In this document: positions 37,843 through 45,870 of the stretch, one piece after another
How the letters are laid out: each line of letters opens with the position of its first letter
Numbering within the stretch: position 1 is the stretch's first letter
Source of the DNA: Neobacillus terrae
GTDB taxonomy: Bacteria; Bacillota; Bacilli; Bacillales; Cytobacillaceae
Reading direction: 5' to 3'
NCBI RefSeq assembly: GCF_011393025.1
Contig: NZ_JAAOEO010000014.1
Location: forward strand, 1-64,000
Length of the DNA stretch: 64,000 bases
Notes under the pieces: model-generated
Told to the model about the DNA's origin: nothing
Databases searched by the model: none
The model's input: only the letters and a program-made list of their open reading frames with translations
Made by a program: the position numbers and the translations under genes

Positions 37843-38667
37843 TTAGCTGGATGAAACTAACCTCTTAGCAAGTAAATAGACAGGGCGATCGATTAATTTC
37901 CCCTCCAGGTCAATTGCACCTGAATGGGTGGAAGATTCAAATACATTAATTACTTTCATACACCATTCGAGTTGTTTTTTAGTAGGTGCATAAACCTCTT
38001 TCACCCATTCGGTTTGCTTAGGGTGGATTACCATTTTTCCATAGAAACCAGTTTGTTTTCCCTTTATTGTATCTTCTATAAAACTCTCCCTATCATTAAT
38101 GATAGGAAATACTGCATCAATTGGAGGATTTGCTCCACATGTTCTCGAGGCTAACACCAATTTTGACATGGCATATGAGCGTTCTATTCCTTCTTCGGAC
38201 CAATCCACTCCAATATCCAAAGCAAAATCAACAGAACCAAAAGCTACTTTCTTTACTGCCGGATGACTCTTAAGAATGTCTTCAATATTCATAACCCCTG
38301 CAGCAGACTCGATGAGAGGAATAATTTCTATATCCTTGTTTAGCAGCTCCGCAGCAAGTGAAATGGATGTTTTATCCTCACTCTTCGGAATCATTATTCC
38401 ATCTAATCTTTTTAGTTCTTTCACCATATTTATATCTTTAAAAAACCATGGTGTTTTAAGGGAATTAATTCTAACGTACAGTTTGGATCGAACCGTGTTG
38501 ATTTCCTCAGTGTCGAATATAGAGGAAACTAATTGTCTAGCCATTGCTTTTTCATTTGATGGAACGGAATCTTCCAGGTCAATAATGACAGCATCGGTGT
38601 GAAGATTTATGGCCTTTTGCATCTTTTTTTCACTGTTACCAGGAGCAAATAAATAGACTTGGCCCAA
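37843..38667 (-). CDS. CitE-like CoA ester lyase
   Basis: About 274 residues of the HpcH/HpaI-CitE family, (beta/alpha)8 lyases that split malyl-, citramalyl- or citryl-CoA. Key parts are L-F-A-P-G-N at the N-terminus, V-I-I-D-L-E-D-S-V-P with the metal-binding Asp/Glu, and F-G-S-V-D-F-A-L-D-I-G. I chose the TTG at 38667 because AAGGAG lies 8 bases upstream; the ATG at 38676 touches that site. It is the last gene of the CoA operon and would release acetyl-CoA or propionyl-CoA plus pyruvate or glyoxylate, depending on the substrate. Citramalyl-CoA lyase is the leading guess. Confidence 0.85.
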   Translation of the reverse strand: MGQVYLFAPGNSEKKMQKAINLHTDAVIIDLEDSVPSNEKAMARQLVSSIFDTEEINTVRSKLYVRINSLKTPWFFKDINMVKELKRLDGIMIPKSEDKTSISLAAELLNKDIEIIPLIESAAGVMNIEDILKSHPAVKKVAFGSVDFALDIGVDWSEEGIERSYAMSKLVLASRTCGANPPIDAVFPIINDRESFIEDTIKGKQTGFYGKMVIHPKQTEWVKEVYAPTKKQLEWCMKVINVFESSTHSGAIDLEGKLIDRPVYLLAKRLVSSS

Positions 38668-38725
38668 ATGATTCATCTCCTTATAAAAGAAGGAGTAGAA
38701 ACTTGAGTATCTACTCCTCTGCTAT

Positions 38726-39913
38726 TTAAATAATTCCCTTACTTTTTAGCTGTTCAATATACTCTGAACTGTACCCCAGCAGGCTCCCATAAATATCTTC
38801 ATTATGCTCGCCTAAACCCGGTCCTGCTTTGTATTCTGGTTGATCATTTGACAGTTTAATAGGTGTCCCAAGCATTTTTACATTACCAAATGTTGGCGTA
38901 TCCACTTCGACAATCATATTCCTTTCTTCAACCAGTGGTTGCTTTAAGGCTTCCTCTACCGTGTTTACTGGTGCAATGGGAACCTTTCCCTTCAACTTTT
39001 CAAGCCAGTACTCAGTTGTCTGCTGTAAAAATAGTGATTCCAGCTTGTCTAATAAATCTTTCTTATTGTTAAAGCGGGATTGGAAATTCTTGTACCTTTC
39101 ATCCATTGCCAGTTCTGGTGCTTCTAATCCCTCGCACAGGATAGAGAAAAACTTTTCTTTGTTACACATCACCACCACATTCCCGTCCTTGGTTTGAAAC
39201 TGCTGTGACGGCACAAGTGTTGGATGGGCAGAATTTGCGGTTCTAAGCGGTTCGTAGCCCTTATTCAAATGCCAGATGGCTAGATAGTTTAATACGGAAA
39301 GGGATGTGTCAAATAAGCTAACATCCACATCTGACCCAACCCCATGGTTTTGAGCCTGATAAATACCTATCATTAATCCTAAAGCAGCCATCATCCCAGT
39401 GGAAAAGTCTATGATGGAAAGGCCGTACTTAGAGGGTGGCCCGCCTGGTTCTCCAGTCAGACTCATATGCCCATTCATCGCTTGCAACAAATAATCATAG
39501 GCAGGTTCTTTTGTCATCGATCCCCATGTTCCAAACCCGGATAAAGAACAGGTAACAATTTTAGGGTTTAAGTGTTTGAGATGTTTATAGTTAATCTTTA
39601 GCTTTTCAGGTACATCTCCTCTTAGATTATTAAAAACTGCATCTGACTTCTTTACTAGTTCTTCAAAAATCTTTCTTCCTTCTTCAGATTTTAGATTTAA
39701 GGAGATACTCTTTTTATTGCGGTTCAATGCCTGAAAAAATAAACTGTCGTTATTTTCCGCATAAGGAATAACAAATCTAGAAACATCCCCCTTTGTGCCA
39801 GGATCTTCAACCTTAATTACCTCGGCTCCTAAATCTGCCAGGTGAAGCATGGCATAAGGTCCTGCCCCGTATTGAGAGACAGCAATGATTCTCATCCCTT
39901 CTAATGGTCTCAT
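38726..39913 (-). CDS. Class III (CaiB/BaiF) CoA transferase
   Basis: A 395-residue formyl-CoA transferase-type enzyme. The N-terminal A-D-L-G-A-E-V-I-K-V-E-D-P-G and the catalytic Asp region I-I-D-F-S-T-G-M are present, and the C-terminus has the usual G-E-H-N-E-D-I-Y. It activates a carboxylic acid with CoA taken from succinyl-CoA or acetyl-CoA. In this operon it probably activates an itaconate-, mesaconate- or methylsuccinate-like acid. Confidence 0.9.
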   Translation of the reverse strand: MRPLEGMRIIAVSQYGAGPYAMLHLADLGAEVIKVEDPGTKGDVSRFVIPYAENNDSLFFQALNRNKKSISLNLKSEEGRKIFEELVKKSDAVFNNLRGDVPEKLKINYKHLKHLNPKIVTCSLSGFGTWGSMTKEPAYDYLLQAMNGHMSLTGEPGGPPSKYGLSIIDFSTGMMAALGLMIGIYQAQNHGVGSDVDVSLFDTSLSVLNYLAIWHLNKGYEPLRTANSAHPTLVPSQQFQTKDGNVVVMCNKEKFFSILCEGLEAPELAMDERYKNFQSRFNNKKDLLDKLESLFLQQTTEYWLEKLKGKVPIAPVNTVEEALKQPLVEERNMIVEVDTPTFGNVKMLGTPIKLSNDQPEYKAGPGLGEHNEDIYGSLLGYSSEYIEQLKSKGII

Positions 39914-39937
39914 CTTATCCCCTCCCAGTCAGGACTC

Positions 39938-40435
39938 TTATGATTGATTGCGGTGTGTATAAGGACGTGGAGCAAACTCACGTTTAGGCACTAATAATTT
40001 TCGTCTGTAGCTCATTACGTCTTCTTCTCTCTGATTACTAATAGTAGTTTCCACATAGACGATGCCACGGTCATCTTTACTCGTTTCCCTTTTATCTAAA
40101 ATTCTTGTTCTGCCATATAGGGTATCACCATGAAATGTTGGTTTTAAATGTTTGATATTTTCATATTCAAGCATGGCAATTGCGGCCCCGCTAATATCAT
40201 TCACTGTCATACCGACTGCAATAGAAAAGACAAGTGTTCCGTTCACTAGATTCTGTTTAAATTGCGTTTTTGATGCGTAATGGGCATCGATGTGAAGGGG
40301 ATGCTGATTAAGAGCGAGCAAACTGAACATCATATCATCCGCTTCTGTAATGGTTCTTCCTGGCCAGTGCATGATCACGTCACCTACATTAAAATCCTCA
40401 TATACTCTTCCAAATGGTGTATGAATTTCCGCCAT
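39938..40435 (-). CDS. MaoC-family enoyl-CoA hydratase
   Basis: A 165-residue hot-dog hydratase. The hydratase pattern is visible in L-N-Q-H-P-L-H-I-D-A-H-Y-A near residue 45 with the catalytic Asp/His pair, followed by G-T-L-V-F-S-I-A-V-G-M. GGAGGA lies before its ATG. Position between the CoA transferase and the dehydrogenase fits hydration of an unsaturated branched dicarboxylyl-CoA (itaconyl- or mesaconyl-CoA). Confidence 0.88.
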   Translation of the reverse strand: MAEIHTPFGRVYEDFNVGDVIMHWPGRTITEADDMMFSLLALNQHPLHIDAHYASKTQFKQNLVNGTLVFSIAVGMTVNDISGAAIAMLEYENIKHLKPTFHGDTLYGRTRILDKRETSKDDRGIVYVETTISNQREEDVMSYRRKLLVPKREFAPRPYTHRNQS

Positions 40436-40469
40436 ACTGTGTTCCTCCTCGTCTCTATCAATATGAATT

Positions 40470-41630
40470 TTAGATTTTATATTTTTGAACTAACCCTTTG
40501 CTAATAATAATTTTCTGCATTTCATTTGTCCCTTCACCAATCAGCATGAGTGGCGAATCACGATAATACCTTTCTATATTGAACTCTTTTGTATAGCCAT
40601 AGCCTCCATGAATTCTCATCGCTTCACCTGCTAGTTCAAAACCTACTTCTGTCGCAAATAATTTGGCCATTCCCGCTTCCAGGTCACAACGCTCACCATT
40701 TTGAAGCTTCGTCGCAGCATTTAACGTTAATAAACGAGCTGCTTCTAATTTTGTGCCCATCTCACCCAGTTTTAATTGAATAGCTTGATGCTCACAAATT
40801 GGCACCCCAAAGGTCTTACGCTGCTGGGAATATTTGATGGAGTCTTCAAAAGAAGCTCGTGCCAAGCCCACACCACGTGCCGCTACATTCACACGACCTA
40901 ACTCGAGGCCGCCAAGTACTTGCTTAAATCCTTTTCCTTCCTCGCCACCAATTAACTGGTCAGCAGGCACACGGAAATTTTCAAAGGTGATTTCACAAGT
41001 CTTTACTCCTTTGTAGCCCAACTTGTCAATATCACGTTGAACTTCAAATCCTTCCCCGCCTTTTTGAATTAAAAATAAACTGATTCCTTTATAACGAGGC
41101 TGCGTCTTTGTATCCGTCTTTGCCGCCAAAATAAAGGTATTACCATATCTAGCGTTGGTAATCCACATCTTACTTCCATTCACCACGTAATGGTCTCCGA
41201 TTTTTTCAGCTTTTGTTGACATATTCTGAACATCCGTACCTGCATCGGCTTCAGAAAGTGCAAGACCACCGCGCCATTCCCCAGTTGCAAATCTTGGCAG
41301 GAATTTACGCTTTTGTTCCTCTGTTGCATATTTCTGAACAATATAGGCCATGATGAGGTGGCTATTTAAAATTCCTGCAATACTCATCCAATGCCGGGTA
41401 ATTTCTTCAATGACAAGTGCATAGGTGACAAAGTCCACCCCAAATCCGCCATACTCTTCTGAAATGGTAAATCCAAAGAAACCAAGTTCCTTCATTTTTT
41501 CCACGATTTCATGCGGGTACTCATCTGCGTGTTCAAGTTTACTTGCAACCGGAGCAATTTCTTTTTTACAAAAGTCCTTCACTAAATCAAGGACTTGTTG
41601 TTTATCTGGTGCGAGGGTAAATAAACTCAT
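40470..41630 (-). CDS. Acyl-CoA dehydrogenase
   Basis: A 386-residue FAD flavoprotein of the acyl-CoA dehydrogenase family. It shows G-G-L-A-L-S-E-A-D-A-G-T-D near residue 125, M-W-I-T-N-A near 160 and the C-terminal G-E-G-T-N-E-M-Q-K. It introduces an alpha-beta double bond into an acyl-CoA. Its ATG overlaps the PrpD stop by four bases. In context it could act on methylsuccinyl-CoA or a related ester. Confidence 0.92.
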   Translation of the reverse strand: MSLFTLAPDKQQVLDLVKDFCKKEIAPVASKLEHADEYPHEIVEKMKELGFFGFTISEEYGGFGVDFVTYALVIEEITRHWMSIAGILNSHLIMAYIVQKYATEEQKRKFLPRFATGEWRGGLALSEADAGTDVQNMSTKAEKIGDHYVVNGSKMWITNARYGNTFILAAKTDTKTQPRYKGISLFLIQKGGEGFEVQRDIDKLGYKGVKTCEITFENFRVPADQLIGGEEGKGFKQVLGGLELGRVNVAARGVGLARASFEDSIKYSQQRKTFGVPICEHQAIQLKLGEMGTKLEAARLLTLNAATKLQNGERCDLEAGMAKLFATEVGFELAGEAMRIHGGYGYTKEFNIERYYRDSPLMLIGEGTNEMQKIIISKGLVQKYKI

Positions 41631-43015
41631 GCAAAAACTCCTCCTTTTAATAGAACAGAAAATTCACTAACTTTGTGAAAATTTTCTATTGTACGTACTC
41701 CCTTTACTAATTGCAGCTGCTGTTTCTGATCAAATACGGGGGCAGTTACGTAATTAAATTTCGTTATCATTTCTTCCCACGATAATGGATTTTCTGGATC
41801 TCCTTTTGGATAATCAATTCGATTAGAGAAGGTTCCCTTGGTGGTTTCAATCTCTACTCTTGCTGGCCATTTTTTCGGAAACTCCTTTTCGAGCTCCTCG
41901 TCTCTAAAGCAGTACACTTTTTTCATCATTTCTTTCACTTCTGGTAAAGCTACAACCAAATCATCATATTGCTCTAGTAACGTATTTCTATAAATAACAG
42001 CAGCCGCCGCACCGAAATGCATACTAAACTGAGCATCAACCGTAGATTGTGGATTCCGCTTTTCTTCTTCTGGCTGCGCCACAATCGGAAGACCTGTTTG
42101 AACTATAAAAACATTGATTTTTTCAATATCGCCAGGTTTCAAATCAAGTGATTTGACCATCTCAAGAATAAGGTCTAATGGCCCCTGCTTATAACGGCAG
42201 CAGGCATGTGGCTTAATACTTGATTTCAAGATAAAGTTATCCTCATTCAAATATCTCCCTGTCAAAGAGCCTACATTAAGCTCACCCGAATAGGCTTTTG
42301 CAAAACCTTTATCCCCTTCAATAATGGAATTTGGGCCGGTGAACCCTGCTTTTGCCAGTTCTGCGGCAATAATACCGTTATGAGCAGCCCACCCTGGATG
42401 AAGCCGTTTAGTCCAGGATCCTGTGTTTAGGAATTCCATAGAAGCAGCTGCCTGGCTGCCCACAATTCCTAATGCGTTAACCGTTTGTTCATAAGTTAAG
42501 CCCATTAATTTACTTGCTGTAGCCGCTGCAGCAACAGCCCCAACTACTCCCGTAGGATGAAAACCACGGGCATAAACACTTGAGGGATTCAACGCTCTTC
42601 CAAGTTGTCCCATTACTTCGTAGCCGATTACGGACGCTACAATCAAATCTTCTCCTGATTTTTCATAAGCGTCTGCAAGTGCGAAAGCTGCTGGGAAAAC
42701 AGCAACTGCAGGATGGAGTGATGCTTCATTAATGACATCGTCCAGCTCCAAGCTATGTGAAGCGGATCCATTTGCCAATGCAGCATATTGTGGAAGCGGG
42801 CTTAAATCTTGTGCCCCGATAATAATGCCCTTTCCCTGTCCGCCATGAGTTCTAATGAAATCATGAATAGGTTTACTTGATTCAAATTGACTACCCCTTG
42901 CAGCCAATCCAATAAAGTCCAGTGCTAGATATTTTGTTCGGTCAATCACTTCTTCGCTTAAATCCTGATACTGTAAGTTGTGTACCATTTGGGCAAAAGT
43001 TTCTGCAATCTTCAT
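41627..43015 (-). CDS. MmgE/PrpD family protein
   Basis: A 462-residue protein of the family that includes 2-methylcitrate dehydratase and cis-aconitate decarboxylase. The middle has R-L-H-P-G-W-A-A-H-N-G and S-I-K-P-H-A-C-C-R-Y, both typical. AAGGAGG precedes the ATG. It is the first gene of the sigma-54-dependent CoA operon. In Pseudomonas aeruginosa a PrpD-like gene also lies in the itaconate cluster. Whether this one isomerises, dehydrates or decarboxylates a C5-C7 acid cannot be told from sequence. Confidence 0.9.
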   Translation of the reverse strand: MKIAETFAQMVHNLQYQDLSEEVIDRTKYLALDFIGLAARGSQFESSKPIHDFIRTHGGQGKGIIIGAQDLSPLPQYAALANGSASHSLELDDVINEASLHPAVAVFPAAFALADAYEKSGEDLIVASVIGYEVMGQLGRALNPSSVYARGFHPTGVVGAVAAAATASKLMGLTYEQTVNALGIVGSQAAASMEFLNTGSWTKRLHPGWAAHNGIIAAELAKAGFTGPNSIIEGDKGFAKAYSGELNVGSLTGRYLNEDNFILKSSIKPHACCRYKQGPLDLILEMVKSLDLKPGDIEKINVFIVQTGLPIVAQPEEEKRNPQSTVDAQFSMHFGAAAAVIYRNTLLEQYDDLVVALPEVKEMMKKVYCFRDEELEKEFPKKWPARVEIETTKGTFSNRIDYPKGDPENPLSWEEMITKFNYVTAPVFDQKQQLQLVKGVRTIENFHKVSEFSVLLKGGVFA

Positions 43016-43065
43016 TTGTTTCCTCCTTAAACTAATCGTTTAATTTTTGCTCTCACCAAATATAA

Positions 43066-43081
43066 AGCAAGTTCCGTGCCA
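43066..43081 (-). promoter_or_regulatory. Sigma-54 promoter of the PrpD-CoA operon
   Basis: TGGCAC-N5-TTGCT on the minus strand, GG (43080-43079) and GC (43068-43067) 12 bases apart, 51 bases upstream of the PrpD start. Confidence 0.88.
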
Positions 43082-43219
43082 ACTTTTAGAAAATGGAAAA
43101 GAAAGAAGAAAATATATTCAAAAACTCATTGGTATCAAGTGTATCCAAAATTATTTTTTAATAATTTTGATTTTTTCGAAAAGTAATTCCCAAAATATAG
43201 GTAGGTATATAAGTAAGGC

Positions 43220-43256
43220 GTTTCAATTAGTTTCATCACCTCTCAATAAATGAAAC
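43220..43256. promoter_or_regulatory. Candidate activator sites upstream of the PrpD operon
   Basis: GTTTCA at 43220-43225, GTTTCAT at 43230-43236 and ATGAAAC at 43250-43256. The last two form an inverted pair (GTTTCAT-N13-ATGAAAC). They lie about 140-175 bases upstream of the sigma-54 promoter. Confidence 0.6.
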
Positions 43257-43343
43257 ACTTTGTTAAACACAGGCCTTTGAACACTTCTATCTCATAGAAG
43301 AATTTTTAATAAAGTAAAGATTAATGTTTCAAGTTCTTCCAAA

Positions 43344-43373
43344 ATAAAAAAGGCACCAATAAAAATTGGCACC
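43344..43373 (-). terminator. Terminator of the hyuAB-isochorismatase operon
   Basis: GGTGCCAAT and ATTGGTGCC form a perfect 9-bp stem on the minus strand (43373-43365 with 43360-43352), followed by TTTTTTATTTT. Confidence 0.9.
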
Positions 43374-43382
43374 CCATTTTGT

Positions 43383-44015
43383 TCAGTTTATTACTTTAGT
43401 AAAATGGCTGATAATCCGGCTGTTTGAAAGAATATCACCATATCTATTTCGTATATCAAATAAATTTGCACGGTGAGGTTCAACTCCCTGATCGCCTACA
43501 CATTCCTCCGCAATGATAGTACGGAAACCATAAGAAAACGAGTCAATCGCAGTCGCTCTGATACAGCCACTTGTTGTACAGCCGGCAATAATAACCGTAT
43601 CAATTTGACTACTAATTAATATGTTCGTTAAGTCCGTATTAAAAAATGCAGATGGCATTTTCTTCACAATGACGACGTCTTCCTCTTTTACTTCCAGCTC
43701 ATCATCAATCTCAACCCACTTTGACCCCAAAGTTACTTCAGAAAGAGTACTTACTTTTAAAGGCCAAAGTCCCATATCTTTTTTGTCTTTTCGATAACCA
43801 ACAACTGTATAGATAATAGGCAGGTTTTCTTGTCTTGCAAGGGAAATTAACTCCTTCGTTTTTTGAACGGCTGCAGTTATTAATTGACTCCCCCCTAATG
43901 GTGATTCTTCGCTTGTAAAAGCCTTTTGAAAGTCAACTATAACGATAGCAGGTTTTTTACCTATTTCTACGCTCCCTTGTCCATATCCAGCTTTCCGATA
44001 GGGATTTTCTGACAT
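43383..44015 (-). CDS. Isochorismatase-like amidohydrolase
   Basis: A 210-residue cysteine hydrolase. The triad is Asp28 in I-V-I-V-D-F-Q-K-A-F, Lys in V-K-K-M-P-S-A-F-F and Cys in A-G-C-T-T-S-G-C-I-R. The G-C-T-T-S-G-C-I-R-A-T-A and E-E-C-V-G-D-Q segments match the N-carbamoylsarcosine amidohydrolase / maleamate amidohydrolase branch. It follows hyuB by 18 bases, so it most likely hydrolyses the carbamoyl or half-amide product of ring opening, releasing ammonia. Confidence 0.88.
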   Translation of the reverse strand: MSENPYRKAGYGQGSVEIGKKPAIVIVDFQKAFTSEESPLGGSQLITAAVQKTKELISLARQENLPIIYTVVGYRKDKKDMGLWPLKVSTLSEVTLGSKWVEIDDELEVKEEDVVIVKKMPSAFFNTDLTNILISSQIDTVIIAGCTTSGCIRATAIDSFSYGFRTIIAEECVGDQGVEPHRANLFDIRNRYGDILSNSRIISHFTKVIN

Positions 44016-44033
44016 TTACACTCCCCCTTAAGG

Positions 44034-45812
44034 TTAATTGGTTACCTGTTCTTTTTCCATATTAGACCGGAGTTCTGAGGTGGCAGATAAATCAAGCTTG
44101 CCCTCCGAATTGATGACCACTCCGTATACATCGCGGGCTGTCTCCAAGCTGATATACTGATCAAGTACATCTTCAAGAACATCTTCCGGAATTCGTTCAA
44201 ATGGATTCCCATATCCCCCTGCGCTTGGAGTCTTGATTAAAAGCGTGTCCCCTGCATTGATTTTGTAATTTGTAACCTTTGCATGCAGGTTTTTCTCATT
44301 TTCTGTCCTACGATTTAAAACAAGTGCACCCGTTTCACCATCACGCCCTCCTCTTACACCTTTTGGCGGGTCATAATGTCTGTCTCCTTCACCAGTAAAA
44401 AGAGTATTCGTGAAAAACTCCCATTCCCTTGCAATTCCAATCCCCCCCCGCCATTTTCCGGCTGCAGGTTCTTCCTCTCTTAACTCGTAGCGATGGCAGC
44501 GCATCGGAGTTCTCATCTCTAATTCTTCTACAGGGTTATTACGTGTATTAGCGACGAGTGTATCGACTCCGTCTAATCCGTCCTTTCCATATCTTCCGCC
44601 GTACGATCCCTCATTAATCTCGATACTAATCCAGTAGGAACCAGAATCAGGATTTACTCCAGCGTAGGAGTTAGCATGAATATGTGCGGAGTTCCCCGCA
44701 GTTGTTTTGGTCGGCAAAATTTGCGAAAACGCCAAATTCACTTGATCTGCCAAACGGTTTACTTGATTAAATCTGGCAAAGCAAGAAGCCGGGAATCTTG
44801 GATTGAAAATAGTACCTAAAGGTGCTATGACCTTAATCGGGCGAAAAATCCCGCTATTCTGTGGAACAAAAACCTCCGAATTTGCTTCATCTAAAAGAAT
44901 TGAACGTACGATGGTATAGATAGCTGGCAATGTTGATCCAGAGAAGGGAACATTATAGCCTGTTTCCACTTGTGGCGAACTTCCTGTTAGATCCACAATG
45001 ATTTCACTGCCTCTGATTTCCAGACTTGTTTCAATCCTTAACGGAACACCGTAATTGCGGCCATCATCATCCAGCCATCCGGTAGGTGCTTTGTAAATCC
45101 CATCCGGAAGTTTTTCAATTTCTTTCCTTAACATTTGCTCAGAATAATCCATCCAACGCCGCTCCGCTGATTTTAACGTTTCTAAATCATAACGTTCAAT
45201 TAATTCCAAATATCGTTTTCTACCTAAGCGTGCAGAGGCGATCATTGCCTCAATGTCACCTTTGTTCTCTTTAGGTGTGCGGACGTTCTCAAGCACATGC
45301 TTCCAGATTTCTTCATTTTTTACACCCTTACTGTAAAGTTTAAGGGCATTGTAATGTTTACCTTCCGCAAAGACATCGACCACATCGACCATTAAACCAG
45401 GAGACATTCCCCCCACATCCAAGACATGCCCGGTATTAGCTGCATAGGCAACGAGTTTATCCTTGTAGAAAATAGGAACAATAACCGCTAAATCAGGCGT
45501 GTGAGATGCGCCATAATAAGGGTTATTATGGAGTATCACATCTCCATCCTGTATATCGTCTTTCAGAAAATGCTTGACCCCTGCTATATAACCAGGAAGT
45601 GAGCCAATGTGCATTGGAGAAGAATCACTTTCACAAAGTTCATTTCCATCTTCATCAAATAATCCAGCTCCTAAGTCCTCAGATTCACGAATAATACTGG
45701 AGTACGCCATTCTATAAAGAACTAGGGCCATCTCCTTTGCAATCGCATTTAATGAACCAGCAATAACGCCTAATGTTACAGGATCAATGTTTTTTTCGTG
45801 TGATTCTCCCAT
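44034..45812 (-). CDS. hyuB: Hydantoinase/oxoprolinase subunit B, second copy
   Basis: About 592 residues, paralogous to the product at 36006. It shows M-A-Y-S-S-I-I-R-E-S-E-D-L-G, V-I-L-H-N-N-P-Y-Y-G-A-S-H-T-P-D and N-E-G-S-Y-G-G-R-Y-G-K-D-G. The ATG at 45812 is chosen because AAGGGG lies 8 bases upstream and the family N-terminus begins just after; upstream in-frame starts to 45893 have no site. It forms the catalytic pair with the hyuA at 45871. Confidence 0.9.
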   Translation of the reverse strand: MGESHEKNIDPVTLGVIAGSLNAIAKEMALVLYRMAYSSIIRESEDLGAGLFDEDGNELCESDSSPMHIGSLPGYIAGVKHFLKDDIQDGDVILHNNPYYGASHTPDLAVIVPIFYKDKLVAYAANTGHVLDVGGMSPGLMVDVVDVFAEGKHYNALKLYSKGVKNEEIWKHVLENVRTPKENKGDIEAMIASARLGRKRYLELIERYDLETLKSAERRWMDYSEQMLRKEIEKLPDGIYKAPTGWLDDDGRNYGVPLRIETSLEIRGSEIIVDLTGSSPQVETGYNVPFSGSTLPAIYTIVRSILLDEANSEVFVPQNSGIFRPIKVIAPLGTIFNPRFPASCFARFNQVNRLADQVNLAFSQILPTKTTAGNSAHIHANSYAGVNPDSGSYWISIEINEGSYGGRYGKDGLDGVDTLVANTRNNPVEELEMRTPMRCHRYELREEEPAAGKWRGGIGIAREWEFFTNTLFTGEGDRHYDPPKGVRGGRDGETGALVLNRRTENEKNLHAKVTNYKINAGDTLLIKTPSAGGYGNPFERIPEDVLEDVLDQYISLETARDVYGVVINSEGKLDLSATSELRSNMEKEQVTN

Positions 45813-45870
45813 AATTGTAACCCCTTCCATTTTTATCTTCTTATTAAAAAGGTAATCTTCAATGATTACC

